DNA of 37,733 nt from Prochlorococcus sp. AG-418-M08. Lineage in GTDB: Bacteria > Cyanobacteriota > Cyanobacteriia > PCC-6307 > Cyanobiaceae. The notes beneath the pieces were generated by a model, which searched no databases, had not been told where the DNA came from, and saw only the letters and a list, made by a program, of their open reading frames with translations. Position 1 is the first letter of the stretch; every line of letters begins with the position of its first letter. This document shows positions 29,124 to 37,733 of this stretch, one piece after another. The stretch is from contig QCMG01000014.1 of the NCBI GenBank assembly GCA_003213955.1, positions 1-37,733 on the forward strand, written 5' to 3'. The translations under genes and the position numbers were made by a program.

Positions 29124-29288
29124 TTATATTTTTAATAGAATCTTTCTGGTAAGTATATTAAAACCAGACCAAGTTGCAGATCTTTTTTGAGCTGCCTTTA
29201 TAGTTTCCTCTTTTGCTCTTAATTTTAATTTATATCTCTTTAATAGTTTCCTATAGGGTATTGAATTTCTAGAAACACAAGTTTTCAC
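29124..29288 (-). CDS. Small basic protein (54 aa), GTG start
   Basis: GTG at 29288 is preceded by GAGGAAAA, the strongest Shine-Dalgarno sequence noticed in this part of the window, at normal spacing. The product is highly basic (PYRKLLKRYKLKLRAKEETI) and has no membrane span, suggesting nucleic-acid or ribosome binding (inference). It heads the three-gene operon ending at 28590. Confidence 0.6.
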   Translation of the reverse strand: MKTCVSRNSIPYRKLLKRYKLKLRAKEETIKAAQKRSATWSGFNILTRKILLKI

Positions 29289-29333
29289 TATTTTTTCCTC
29301 TTTTTTTAATATTTATAAATTTAATTATCAATA

Positions 29334-29456
29334 TTAGCCATAAACTTCAGTTCCTTTCTCAGAAAGATAATAAATTCTATTCTCTGAGCTTACCAAAAAA
29401 GTTAACCCTTTATATTGGGATCTACCAAATTTAATTAATCTATTCTTATGTAAATA
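29334..29456 (-). pseudogene. Headless ORF fragment
   Basis: Forty codons encode a protein-like sequence (HKNRLIKFGRSQYKGLTFLV, then SSENRIYYLSEKGTEVYG) and end in TAA, but no ATG, GTG or TTG exists before the upstream stop. At its 5' edge sits a 19-bp palindrome (29453-29471). It is probably the 3' part of a truncated gene. No family recognised. Confidence 0.4.
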
Positions 29457-29471
29457 CTAATTATTAGTATT
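29453..29471. repeat. 19-bp near-perfect palindrome
   Basis: AATACTAAT-T-ATTAGTATT is a perfect 9-bp inverted repeat around one base. It coincides with the broken 5' end of the fragment at 29334. It could be an operator or a rearrangement scar. The stretch 29472-29792 beyond it shows no gene. Confidence 0.6.
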
Positions 29472-29792
29472 AAAATCAGGATTATTTTCTTGTTCTTTAT
29501 AAGTGGGTATTGAAAGTGAAAAACTTTTTCATCTTTTTAATCGATTATATTTTTTCTGATAAATCAATAGAAGATAAATAGCTTAAAAAATACAAAAATA
29601 GAAAAAGGATAAATAATAATTTTGACATTATCAACTTTTAAAGAATTTTCTAAATTAATAACTTTCAGAATATAGTAAAAACTTTTAAATACTAATTAAA
29701 TCTTATTTTTAGAAGAATTTTTCTTAGATACTTTAAGATTACAAAAATAAAAGATTTTAAATTCATCTTGAAACTCATTTAGTTATTAATAT

Positions 29793-30503
29793 TTAAATTT
29801 TTTCTGCAACTAATACGATATTTTTTCCAAATAGATATTTTATTCCTAATTTATCAAGAAAGTTTGAAACAGGAAAAATATATTTATCATAAAAAATCAG
29901 AGACTTTTTAGTAGCAAAATGATGGTTAGATTTTTTGTTAATAAATTTCCAAATAAGTGTTACAAAGAATCCTAAGCAATCTGCATAATATATTTCTAAA
30001 ATTTTAAATCCCAACAAATTACATTTATTTCTTAAGCTATTAATTTCATATCGCCTATAGTGACCAACTGCCTCATCTAAAGATGTCCACAAACACATTT
30101 TTGCTGGCAAGTAAAGAAAAACTCGTCCTCCAATTTTTAAATGATCTCTTATTGTAATTAAAGTACTTGTGTCATCTTTTATATGTTCTAAAACATTTGA
30201 AGAAAATATAAAATCATGTTTATATGAAACGGATTTCAAATCCTTAACACAATTAAATTTCCTATTTTTAAGAATATTATTATTTTCTTTATCAATTTCT
30301 ATACACAATGGGTTTAATCCAAATTTGTTTCTGAAAATTAAAGATAATGTACCTATACCTGCACCAAAATCAATAACTTCAGAAGAATTATTTCCTATTT
30401 TCCTAAAAGCATTTTTTACTATCGAATAATTATAATTTTTCATTACTTCCATATCTATGAGTTGTTGGTTACCAAAATATTCTGAATTATGTTCGTTTTG
30501 CAT
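29793..30503 (-). CDS. SAM-dependent methyltransferase (class I)
   Basis: Motif I is VIDFGAGIGTLSLIF at about residues 43-57, then PLCIEIDKEN (acidic motif II). IFSSNVLEHIKDDTSTL (motif IV region) and LKIGGRVFLYLPA (post-motif) follow in the normal order. WTSLDEAVGHYRRYE is typical of methyltransferases next to polyprenyl-phosphate sugar transferases. ATG at 30503. It is divergent from the GT2 gene at 30708, and they may share a promoter region. Substrate unknown; lipid or glycan is likely. Confidence 0.85.
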   Translation of the reverse strand: MQNEHNSEYFGNQQLIDMEVMKNYNYSIVKNAFRKIGNNSSEVIDFGAGIGTLSLIFRNKFGLNPLCIEIDKENNNILKNRKFNCVKDLKSVSYKHDFIFSSNVLEHIKDDTSTLITIRDHLKIGGRVFLYLPAKMCLWTSLDEAVGHYRRYEINSLRNKCNLLGFKILEIYYADCLGFFVTLIWKFINKKSNHHFATKKSLIFYDKYIFPVSNFLDKLGIKYLFGKNIVLVAEKI

Positions 30504-30707
30504 TTAATAATTTTTTTAATAGTTACTACAAATTGGCATTCTATTGAATTCTATTTAACATTATAAATTCATGAATAATATTTTTAGGTTATATAAATTA
30601 AAAATAGTTATTTTTTTGGAAATTAAATTCCCTTTTAAATATTTATATTATAAAGTAAATACAGACATAAATTTATATCGTATTCCTTAAAACTTTTAAC
30701 ATTTTAA

Positions 30708-31403
30708 ATGATAAAACTTTCGATAATTGTACCTGTTTATAATGAAGAAAACACCATAATAAAAATCTTAGAAAAAGTTTCTGAAGTTGAAATTGAGGGA
30801 GTAAATAAAGAGGTTATCGTAATAGATGATTGTTCAACTGATAAAACATTAAATTTATTAGAAAAAAATAAATATTTATTTGATGAACTTATTAAACTTT
30901 CAAAAAATAGTGGCAAAGGAGAAGCGGTAAAAAAAGGGCTTATGAAAGCATCTGGACAATATATATTATTTCAAGATGCAGACCTTGAATATGAACCTAA
31001 AGATTATAAAAAACTTCTTGAACCAGTTTTGCTTTTTGATGCTGATTTAGTAATAGGTAGTAGATTATTGGCATCTCAGTTGACTAGGGTTTATTATTTT
31101 TGGCACAAAGTAGGGAATAAATTTATAACTTTCTTATTTAATATTATGAATAATACTACTTTTACTGATATTTACAGTTGTTACATAATTTTTAAAGCTG
31201 ATTTAATAAATCCAAATAACTTATTAACAAGTGGATGGGAACAACACGCGGAAATACTTTCAACGATAGTATCAAAAAGTAGTTCTTTTTATGAAGTTCC
31301 AGTTAATTATTATGGAAGAACATATGAAGAAGGTAAAAAAATAAGACCTCATAATGCTATAACTGTTTTATTAACAATAATCTTAAAAAGAATTTTTCGT
31401 TAA
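30708..31403 (+). CDS. GT2 glycosyltransferase, dolichyl/polyprenyl-phosphate sugar synthase-like
   Basis: GT-A family 2 pattern: LSIIVPVYNEENTIIKIL at the N-terminus, VIVIDDCSTDKTLNLL, SGKGEAVKKGLMKASG, and FQDADLEYEPKDY with the DXD. The GSRLL segment and the YEVPVNYYGRTYEEGKKIRP ending are characteristic of DPM1-like enzymes, which load a sugar onto undecaprenyl or dolichyl phosphate. No C-terminal membrane spans, as in soluble DPM1. First gene of a compact five-gene operon; the GtrA-like flippase at 35421 would be its functional partner. Confidence 0.88.
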   Translation: MIKLSIIVPVYNEENTIIKILEKVSEVEIEGVNKEVIVIDDCSTDKTLNLLEKNKYLFDELIKLSKNSGKGEAVKKGLMKASGQYILFQDADLEYEPKDYKKLLEPVLLFDADLVIGSRLLASQLTRVYYFWHKVGNKFITFLFNIMNNTTFTDIYSCYIIFKADLINPNNLLTSGWEQHAEILSTIVSKSSSFYEVPVNYYGRTYEEGKKIRPHNAITVLLTIILKRIFR

Positions 31404-31417
31404 TTTTAAAATACTTT

Positions 31418-31882
31418 ATGGCTTCCTCAAAAATTACACCTTTAACAGATGAAGAGATGAAGGATTGGCCAAAAAATCCATTAGTCAATTTAGAAAAACC
31501 TTTTATTGATTTAAGAGGATCGATTCAGCCTTTGGTTGATTCAATAATGAAAAGTGCTGTTATGATTCATTCAAAAGCAGGTTCTTTAAGAGCTAATCAT
31601 TACCATAAAACAGACTGGCATTACTGTTATGTAATCTCTGGAAAAATAAAATATTACCATAAAGAATTAAATTCAAATAAAGCTCCAGAACTACTTATCG
31701 TAGAAAAAGGTAAAATGGTTTTTACTCCCCCTTTGGTTGAACATTGTATGAAATTTCCTGAGGATACTTTATTTTTAACCCTCTCAAGAAACCCTCGCGA
31801 TCAAGAAACATATGAATTAGACGTTATTAGAACAAACTTAATTGACCCTAGTAATTCAATTTCTTGGAATCCCGAAGATTAA
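31418..31882 (+). CDS. Cupin protein, sugar isomerase/epimerase-like
   Basis: A single beta-barrel cupin: SLRANHYHKTDWHYCYVISG carries the metal-type His residues, and VFTPPLVEHCMKFPEDT forms the second cupin motif. RDQETYELDVIR follows. Members of this type occur in surface-sugar operons, acting as dTDP-keto-sugar epimerases or isomerases or being uncharacterised. Here it sits 14 nt after the GT2 gene and 1 nt before a sugar C-methyltransferase. Which reaction it performs is not evident. Confidence 0.75.
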   Translation: MASSKITPLTDEEMKDWPKNPLVNLEKPFIDLRGSIQPLVDSIMKSAVMIHSKAGSLRANHYHKTDWHYCYVISGKIKYYHKELNSNKAPELLIVEKGKMVFTPPLVEHCMKFPEDTLFLTLSRNPRDQETYELDVIRTNLIDPSNSISWNPED

Positions 31883-31883
31883 A

Positions 31884-33122
31884 ATGAAAACAGAAAAAAA
31901 GGCAGTATGTAGATTATGTAGATCTTCACAAATTGTTTCCATACTTAAATTAGCTTCAACTCCTCCTGCTAATGCTTTCGTATCAAAAGAAAATACGAAA
32001 TATGAACAAACAAAATATCCATTAGAGTTGTTTTACTGCGAAAACTGTACTCATGTTCAACTTATAGAAGTTGTTAATCCAATTGAACTTTTTGAAAATT
32101 ATGTTTATGTATCAGGTACTTCCTCAGTTTTTGTTGAACATTTTTCAAATTATGCCAAAACCATAATAGAAACTTATAAGCCTTCACCAAAAAATTACAT
32201 ACTAGATATAGGTTCAAATGATGGGACTTTACTTAAATTTTTTCAAAAAATGGGTTATTCAACAATTGGAGTTGACCCAGCAATTGAAATTTCAAAAAAA
32301 GCACAAGAGGATGGAATTCATACGATAAATGAATTTTTTAACTTAGATACTTCGATCAAAATAAAGGAACAATATTCAACGGCTTCCTTAATTACTGCTA
32401 ATAATGTTTTTGCTCATTCTGATGATTTAATAGGCATCACAAAAGCAGTAAAAAATTTGTTATCAAAAGAAGGTTTATTTATTTTTGAAGTTTCATATTT
32501 GGTAGATGTTTATCAAAAAACTTTATTCGATACTATTTATCACGAGCATCTTTCATATCATTCTGTATTACCCTTAGTTAAATTTTTTCAAAGACATGAT
32601 ATGGAATTAATTGATGCTTCAAGAGTCAATACTCATGGAGGATCAATTAGATGCGTAGTAAAGAATATTGAAGATAAAAGACCAATTAATAATTCTGTTC
32701 AAAATCTTCTAGATTTAGAAAAATCTCTTTCATTAAATAAAAAAGAAACATTCATTAATTTTGCAAATAATATCAAAGAAAGAAAAAAAGAACTCAGAAA
32801 TTTTATCAATAAAATAAAAGCTCAAAATAAATCAATAGCTGGATTTGGAGCTCCGGCCAAGGCTACAACTCTTATGTATGAGTTTGAGCTTGAAAAAAAT
32901 GTTTTGGATTTTATAGTTGATGATAGTCCATTAAAACAGGGGCTTTTTAGTCCAGGACTGAATATTCCAATTCTTCCCTCCTCTGCAATAAATGAACTAA
33001 AGCCTGATTATTTATTAATTCTTGCTTGGAACTTTGCAGATTCTATTATCAAAAAAAATCGTGAATTTATTGATTCAGGAGGTAAATTTATTATTCCCCT
33101 TCCAAATTTACAAATAATTTAA
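31884..33122 (+). CDS. Nucleotide-sugar C-methyltransferase (NovU/TylC3-like)
   Basis: Three domains are visible. A N-terminal zinc-binding knuckle has CRLC at 9-12 and CENC at 52-55. The SAM-binding core is ILDIGSNDGTLLKF at about 97-110. The C-terminal C-methyltransferase domain has IAGFGAPAKATTLMY near 318 and FIVDDSPLKQGLFSPG. The substrate class is 4-keto-6-deoxy nucleotide sugars, giving branched sugars. ATG at 31884 gives 412 aa; an upstream in-frame TTG or ATG inside the cupin gene is rejected. It lies 1 nt after the cupin stop. Confidence 0.9.
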   Translation: MKTEKKAVCRLCRSSQIVSILKLASTPPANAFVSKENTKYEQTKYPLELFYCENCTHVQLIEVVNPIELFENYVYVSGTSSVFVEHFSNYAKTIIETYKPSPKNYILDIGSNDGTLLKFFQKMGYSTIGVDPAIEISKKAQEDGIHTINEFFNLDTSIKIKEQYSTASLITANNVFAHSDDLIGITKAVKNLLSKEGLFIFEVSYLVDVYQKTLFDTIYHEHLSYHSVLPLVKFFQRHDMELIDASRVNTHGGSIRCVVKNIEDKRPINNSVQNLLDLEKSLSLNKKETFINFANNIKERKKELRNFINKIKAQNKSIAGFGAPAKATTLMYEFELEKNVLDFIVDDSPLKQGLFSPGLNIPILPSSAINELKPDYLLILAWNFADSIIKKNREFIDSGGKFIIPLPNLQII

Positions 33123-33123
33123 A

Positions 33124-34185
33124 ATGAGTGAATTTTTATTATTAAATGACATTCAGCAAATAGTAGAGAATTTAAGCGATGTTTCAAATCAATTCTCAGG
33201 CAAAACTGTTTTGCTAACTGGTGGTAGAGGTTTCTTAGGAAGATATTTTATGGAAATTTTTAATTTTCTAAATGAAAAAGTTCTTAAAGATAAAGTTAAA
33301 GTAATAGTCTTAGATAATTTAATTACTTCAGGTAAAGAGGGTGCTGAAATACCTATTTATAAAAATATAGAATTTATAAACCATAATGTTATAAAAAAAA
33401 TCTCCTTAGATAAACCAGTTGATTTTATAATTCATGCTGCTGGAATTGCAAGTCCATACTATTATCGAGCCTATCCACTAGAAACATTAGAAGTTGCTAT
33501 AAAAGGGACTCAAAATATGCTCGAATTAGCTGAATCAAATTCTGCAAAGCTTACTTTTTTTTCATCTTCAGAAATTTATGGGGACCCTGATCAAAAAAAC
33601 ATTCCTACAAAAGAAAGCTATAGAGGTAACGTATCCTGTAGCGGGCCTAGAGCATGCTACGACGAGAGTAAAAGAGTGGGTGAAACCTTATGCAACATTT
33701 ATCACAATTTAAAAGGTATATGTACAAATACTATACGTCCATTTAACGTTTTTGGGCCCGGCATGCAAGAAACTGACTATAGAGTTTTGCCAAATTTCAC
33801 GAGTAGGATAAAAGGGAATATACCATTACAAATATACGGAACTGGAAATCAAACGAGAACCTTCTGTTATATCACTGATGCTATGGAGGGATTCATTCGT
33901 GTAATTTTAAATGGTGTCCCTGGAGAAGCATATAATATTGGAAATCCTGAACCAGAGCTTTCAGTAATTGAGCTAATTGAAAAAATAGAACTTATTTTGG
34001 GAAAGAAAGTTCAATATCATAAGGTTGATTACCCAGATAGCTATCCTGCAGATGAACCCAACAGAAGATGTCCAGATATACAAAAAGCAAAAATTCAAAT
34101 TAAATATAAGCCCAAGATTGATATTGATGAGGGCCTTAAAAGATATATCAATTGGTCTGACAGAGTATATACAGGTAAACAATAA
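33124..34185 (+). CDS. NAD-dependent nucleotide-sugar epimerase/dehydratase/decarboxylase (SDR)
   Basis: Extended SDR: TGGRGFLGRY nucleotide-binding loop at 32-41, IIHAAGIASPYYY (102-114), FFSSSEIYGDPDQ with the catalytic Ser region, and Tyr179-x-x-x-Lys183 in RACYDESKRVGE. The GPRACYDESKR context and the DYPADEPNRRCPD-like ending (PADEPNRRCPDIQKAK) resemble UDP-glucuronate decarboxylases. Residues 1-25 are an extra N-terminal segment. It starts 1 nt after the C-methyltransferase stop. The exact reaction is uncertain. Confidence 0.85.
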   Translation: MSEFLLLNDIQQIVENLSDVSNQFSGKTVLLTGGRGFLGRYFMEIFNFLNEKVLKDKVKVIVLDNLITSGKEGAEIPIYKNIEFINHNVIKKISLDKPVDFIIHAAGIASPYYYRAYPLETLEVAIKGTQNMLELAESNSAKLTFFSSSEIYGDPDQKNIPTKESYRGNVSCSGPRACYDESKRVGETLCNIYHNLKGICTNTIRPFNVFGPGMQETDYRVLPNFTSRIKGNIPLQIYGTGNQTRTFCYITDAMEGFIRVILNGVPGEAYNIGNPEPELSVIELIEKIELILGKKVQYHKVDYPDSYPADEPNRRCPDIQKAKIQIKYKPKIDIDEGLKRYINWSDRVYTGKQ

Positions 34186-35136
34186 GTGTCCGATGAGCTA
34201 ATAATTGGACTTATAGGAGCTGGGAAATGGGGCAAGAATTATATAAATACCCTAAAGAAATATAAGGAAGTTTCATTAAAAATAATTGCTTGCAGAAATT
34301 TAAAAGAAAAAAGGAATTTAGTAAAAGATTATAAAGTAACTGATAATTGGCATGATATAACTCTTTCATCTGAAATTGATGGAATAATTATCGCTACTCC
34401 TCCTAAAACGCATTTTGAAATTGCATCAGAAGCCATTAAAAATGGAAAACCTGTCATTATTGAAAAACCACTTACATTAAACCTAAGAGATGCCAAATCA
34501 CTTTTAGAGCTTTCAAAAAAAAATAAAGTAATTGTAAAGGTTAATCATGTATACCTTTATCATCCTTTATACAGATTATTAAAAAAACAAATCCATAAAG
34601 AAACCAACTTAAAGTCAATTTACTCTATAGGTGGAAATTATGGGCCGTTTAGGAAAGATGTATCTCCTCTTTGGGATTGGGGGCCACATGATTTATCGAT
34701 GTGTCTTGATATCCTGGGTGAATATCCAACAAAAATAAAAGCAAAAACTATTAAAAAGGATTTTATAAATGGCATAGAGTCCTCTAACCTCAAAATATTT
34801 CTTGATTTCAAAAATGAAAAATATGCAGAAATTAATATTGGTAATCTAATGGAGAAAAAAACAAGAATTTTTAGATTAAATTATGAAAATAATTCATATA
34901 TTTTTGATCCAATAAACTATAAAGATATAAAAGAAAAGAATTCTCTTAAAACAAATCATGTTAATCAAGATAAAAAAAATATTGATATAAATTCAGGAAA
35001 TAATCCATTAGAAATATTAATTGATGAATTTGTAAAGGACATATCGTCTAAAAGCTTTAATATGAAAGATTTAAATTTGGCTATAAATGTGATTAACTTA
35101 CTTGAAAAAATTGATAATCTTTTGAAAGATGAATAA
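34186..35136 (+). CDS. Gfo/Idh/MocA family NAD(P)-dependent oxidoreductase
   Basis: The Rossmann loop LIGAGKWGKNY at 9-19, DGIIIATPPKTHFEIA, PVIIEKPLTLN (EKP motif) and WDWGPHDLSM (catalytic His region) are all present. Family members oxidise or reduce sugar hydroxyls and are common in nucleotide-sugar pathways, for instance 3-keto-sugar formation. The start is GTG, placed directly after the stop of the SDR gene (TAA-GTG). It ends the five-gene sugar operon. Confidence 0.87.
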   Translation: MSDELIIGLIGAGKWGKNYINTLKKYKEVSLKIIACRNLKEKRNLVKDYKVTDNWHDITLSSEIDGIIIATPPKTHFEIASEAIKNGKPVIIEKPLTLNLRDAKSLLELSKKNKVIVKVNHVYLYHPLYRLLKKQIHKETNLKSIYSIGGNYGPFRKDVSPLWDWGPHDLSMCLDILGEYPTKIKAKTIKKDFINGIESSNLKIFLDFKNEKYAEINIGNLMEKKTRIFRLNYENNSYIFDPINYKDIKEKNSLKTNHVNQDKKNIDINSGNNPLEILIDEFVKDISSKSFNMKDLNLAINVINLLEKIDNLLKDE

Positions 35137-35241
35137 AAATTTTTTCATCATAATTTTTATAAAAAACTTTTAGAACATTATTTTAATGTAAGATTAATAA
35201 AGTTATAAATTCCATAAATTTAATATGTTGATTTTATAAAT

Positions 35242-35412
35242 ATGGAATGGGATCTATTTCTAAGAAACATAAAAAGGCCTTTATCGATTATTGTTATAGG
35301 ATCAATAATTAATGATAAATATGAAGAAAAAGCTTGTATTAAGATATGGCAAAAAGTAATTCGAAAAAAGTTAAATACAAAGTTAAATACAAATTTAAAT
35401 ATTATTAATTAA
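35242..35412 (+). CDS. Small hypothetical protein (56 aa)
   Basis: ATG ORF in the gap between the oxidoreductase and the GtrA-like gene, encoding MEWDLFLRNIKRPLSIIVIG and a basic helix (EEKACIKIWQKVIRKKLNTK). The end carries a small tandem repeat (KLNT-KLNT-NLN), with a matching near-repeat in the DNA. It ends 8 nt before the GtrA-like ATG. It could be real or a fortuitous A+T-rich ORF. Confidence 0.4.
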   Translation: MEWDLFLRNIKRPLSIIVIGSIINDKYEEKACIKIWQKVIRKKLNTKLNTNLNIIN

Positions 35413-35420
35413 TTAAAAAA

Positions 35421-35789
35421 ATGCAATTAAAAAATAAAAAAAAACTTTTTATACTCTACGGATTTATAAATTTTTTAATTACTAATATCATACTTCAATT
35501 ATTATTATTAATTTTATCTACTATTTATGCAACCTTAATAAGTCAAGTATTCAATCTTTTATTTGGATTTTATTTTTATGGTAAGAATGTTTTTAGAGTA
35601 AATATTTTAAAAAGCTCTCACTTAATAAAATATGTATTATTAAATATTTTACTATGGAACATAAATTGGTTATTGATTGATCTTATTAGTGCAGAAGATT
35701 TATCCAAAAATATCGCATCATTGATATTAATTACCCCTTTAGCTTTAATATCTTATTCATGCCAGAAACTAATCGTATTTAGAAAATAA
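35421..35789 (+). CDS. GtrA-like membrane protein (polyprenyl-phosphate sugar flippase)
   Basis: A 122-aa protein with four membrane spans: LYGFINFLITNIILQLLLLI, the pair around ATLISQVFNLLFGFYFYG, then KYVLLNILLWNINWLLIDLI and SLILITPLALISYSCQKLIV, ending VFRK. The FNLLFGFYFYGKNVFR turn and FRK end are typical of GtrA/DPMS-flippase proteins, which move lipid-linked sugar across the membrane. A functional link to the DPM1-like gene at 30708 is likely. ATG at 35421. It converges with the gene at 35794, whose stop is 4 nt away. Confidence 0.8.
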   Translation: MQLKNKKKLFILYGFINFLITNIILQLLLLILSTIYATLISQVFNLLFGFYFYGKNVFRVNILKSSHLIKYVLLNILLWNINWLLIDLISAEDLSKNIASLILITPLALISYSCQKLIVFRK

Positions 35790-35793
35790 AATT

Positions 35794-37733
35794 TCAACAA
35801 CCGTTTTTTATCAACTCTTGACTTGAGTCAAGAAAGAAGCATAATGATTTATTTATTTTTTTAATATGGGAGTTTGAACTATCCCTTATAATTAATCCCT
35901 TATTCATAAAGTAACTGAACTCTTTGGGTGCTATTAAAAAAAGATTTGTATTTGGATTATTTTCCTCTATTTGTTTCCAAGAATTTTCAAAATTGATGCT
36001 TGGGATTATTCTTTTAATTCCTAAAGTATTATTTTCTAATTTAATATAATCTCGAGTTAAAGATGTTCTACTATATTCTTTAGAACTTATCAAATTATTA
36101 ATTGGTAAATCATTTAAATTAGATACACTCCATATTGTAAATAAATAAATACATAATATACCGTAAAAATAAATAAAAATTTTCAAAAATCCAGCAAAAG
36201 ACTTAAAAGAATAATTACTAAAACTCATTGGACTTGAAAAAGCTATTACTACTAAAGACAAAGAACTAGCGATGGCAGTGCGCGAATATGGAATAGATAA
36301 AGTCCATATAATAATCCATAAAGTCGGCACTGCAAGAATAAATTTTTTGTAATTTTTTAGAGAATTTAGATGAAGAAAAGTTAGTAAGGAAAAAGGGCTA
36401 AATGCAAGAATTGAGACCATCATTCCTTTAGGTCCAAAATAATTAAGAGGTACTAATAGTTTTGAAAATAGATAATTTTGATTTTCAATTTTTGTTAAAA
36501 TAAGACGTATTGGTTCAAGTCCTAAAGTTGCATAAAGATAAGTAGCAATTGGCTTAAAAATTAAAGGTATGTTTCTTAATGATAAAATTTCCTTTATTTC
36601 AACATAATTTAATTCATAAATACTATTTTTAAAAAATGTTGATAAGAAACCAGGGGGAGACAGCCAAAAAAAAGGATTTGCGAAATATTTATAGTTAATT
36701 ATAAAAATTATATAAGATACGATCAAAGTAATTAAAAGAAAACTCAATTGAAAAACAGGTAGAAATGAAAAAAATTTAATTAATTTAAAACTAACTAAAT
36801 AATCCCTATATTTAAATAGATAATATATTAGTAATAAAAAACATATTAATAAAAACGATAAAGATGAAAGTCTAATACTTACACTAATAAATCCAATAAA
36901 AACAGAAAAAAATGATAGGCAAATTTTTAAAATCTTCCCTTTAGCAAGGATTGACAGAAAGACTATGTAAATTCCTATAAATTCAAAAAGAAAAACATAT
37001 CCATCATGTTTTCCAGAAATAAAAACACTCCATACATCAGGTAAAGTTAATATCACACAAATAAGAAGAAGGCTTTTTTTAAAATTGATAACCCCTAAAT
37101 TAAATGCCATTTCTATACTGGTAAAAATAACTAAAAATAAAGAAATTAATTTTGTAAGTCTTAATAAAGACCAATTATTTGTTAATTGAATAAATGTGGC
37201 GTCAAAAAATGAAGCCAATGAATCGCTTCTTAAAGCCATACCTATTTCATAAAATTCAATTAAATTAATATCCTGTAATCTTGAAATTTGTAATGAGTCG
37301 TAAAAATATTGTCCAAGAGCATCTCCATGAGTCAAAGGCAAAAAAGCTCGTATGATTAAACATATACTTTGGATAGTAACTACAAGTAAAAGTGAACTTA
37401 TAAGAATATCTCTTTCTTTTAGCGAGGTTCTCAATGATTTTCTTAATTGATTAAAGAACAAAAATAGTTCAAGGCTAAAGTCTTTTATATTTATGAAATT
37501 TATAAAAATAATAGTTATAAGTAAAGGGATAAGGATTTTGAAAGATAAAAAATTAAACCCAAAGAAATGACTTAATAAATTAAAATCTGCTATTACTAAA
37601 AACGAAAAAATAAATCCTAACGATAATGATAAAAATATTATTTTTTTTACATTTAGATTATTTTTAAAAATTTCATTAAAAACTTTGTTTATATATCCAG
37701 CAAAACTAGCCCACAAAGAAGTAAGAAAAAATA
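35794..37733 (-). CDS. Large multi-pass membrane protein, GT-C-like (5' end outside the window)
   Basis: At least 640 residues with about twelve hydrophobic segments and a soluble C-terminal part of about 115 residues. The first large loop after the third span contains FLPLTHGDALGQYFYD, an acidic GDA motif where GT-C glycosyltransferases carry their catalytic Asp. The only in-window start is TTG at 37716, and the frame is open upstream to the edge, so the true start is probably beyond 37733. It lies beside the GtrA-like flippase, whose lipid-linked sugar it could use (inference). No named family is recognised. Confidence 0.7.
   Translation of the reverse strand, partial: FFLTSLWASFAGYINKVFNEIFKNNLNVKKIIFLSLSLGFIFSFLVIADFNLLSHFFGFNFLSFKILIPLLITIIFINFINIKDFSLELFLFFNQLRKSLRTSLKERDILISSLLLVVTIQSICLIIRAFLPLTHGDALGQYFYDSLQISRLQDINLIEFYEIGMALRSDSLASFFDATFIQLTNNWSLLRLTKLISLFLVIFTSIEMAFNLGVINFKKSLLLICVILTLPDVWSVFISGKHDGYVFLFEFIGIYIVFLSILAKGKILKICLSFFSVFIGFISVSIRLSSLSFLLICFLLLIYYLFKYRDYLVSFKLIKFFSFLPVFQLSFLLITLIVSYIIFIINYKYFANPFFWLSPPGFLSTFFKNSIYELNYVEIKEILSLRNIPLIFKPIATYLYATLGLEPIRLILTKIENQNYLFSKLLVPLNYFGPKGMMVSILAFSPFSLLTFLHLNSLKNYKKFILAVPTLWIIIWTLSIPYSRTAIASSLSLVVIAFSSPMSFSNYSFKSFAGFLKIFIYFYGILCIYLFTIWSVSNLNDLPINNLISSKEYSRTSLTRDYIKLENNTLGIKRIIPSINFENSWKQIEENNPNTNLFLIAPKEFSYFMNKGLIIRDSSNSHIKKINKSLCFFLDSSQELIKNGC

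Noticed and set aside
30169-30429. 86-aa + strand ORF
   Set aside because: Antisense to the SAM methyltransferase motifs.
33973-34182. 69-aa minus-strand ORF
   Set aside because: Antisense to the 3' end of the SDR gene.

Overview
The window looks like chromosomal accessory DNA from a high-light-adapted Prochlorococcus or a very close relative. The DNA is very A+T rich by eye, with short intergenic gaps and many tiny genes. It carries four high-light-inducible (Hli) chlorophyll-binding genes, PSII-like small membrane proteins, and DUF3764 and DUF1651-like proteins. No intact tRNA, rRNA, integrase, transposase or CRISPR array is visible.

Region 1 (1-10.5 kb) is a mosaic island. Eight direct-orientation remnants of the 3' part of a tRNA-Pro(UGG) gene begin near 26, 1194, 3481, 3637, 5320, 6537, 7732 and 10415. 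They divide the region into short cargo modules: small repeat proteins; a TPR/SPINDLY-type O-GlcNAc-transferase-like enzyme; small conserved proteins plus an Hli; a secreted VKOR-type thioredoxin domain; an RluF-like pseudouridine synthase; and a group of very small membrane proteins that includes a PsbY/PsbF-like fusion lacking the haem-ligand histidine. The remnants become more degraded with increasing coordinate. This is what repeated insertion at a tRNA 3' end to the left of the window would leave.

Region 2 (10.6-19.1 kb) is mainly cell-surface functions: a YdcF/DUF218 protein, a SAM methyltransferase with an adjoining glycosyltransferase-like gene, a HlpA/GNT-I-like glycosyltransferase, an SGNH hydrolase, a DUF2079-like multi-pass membrane protein and a 2H phosphoesterase.

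Region 3 (19.4-29.3 kb) mixes small Prochlorococcus-type genes (some are decayed paralogues of region 1 genes) with housekeeping-like genes: an NSS-family symporter and the protein-AMPylase SelO. It also holds an Hli operon (three hli genes plus micro-ORFs) preceded by HLR1-like (RpaB-type) half-sites and followed by a terminator. Three small genes on the other strand end at their own terminator facing it.

Region 4 (29.8 kb to the end) is a surface-polysaccharide locus. It has a methyltransferase, then a compact + strand operon: polyprenyl-phosphate GT2, cupin sugar isomerase/epimerase-like protein, sugar C-methyltransferase, NAD-dependent epimerase/decarboxylase and Gfo/Idh/MocA oxidoreductase, followed by a GtrA-like flippase. 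A large GT-C-like membrane protein runs off the right edge. Together these could make an unusual, probably branched, nucleotide sugar and transfer a lipid-linked sugar across the membrane.
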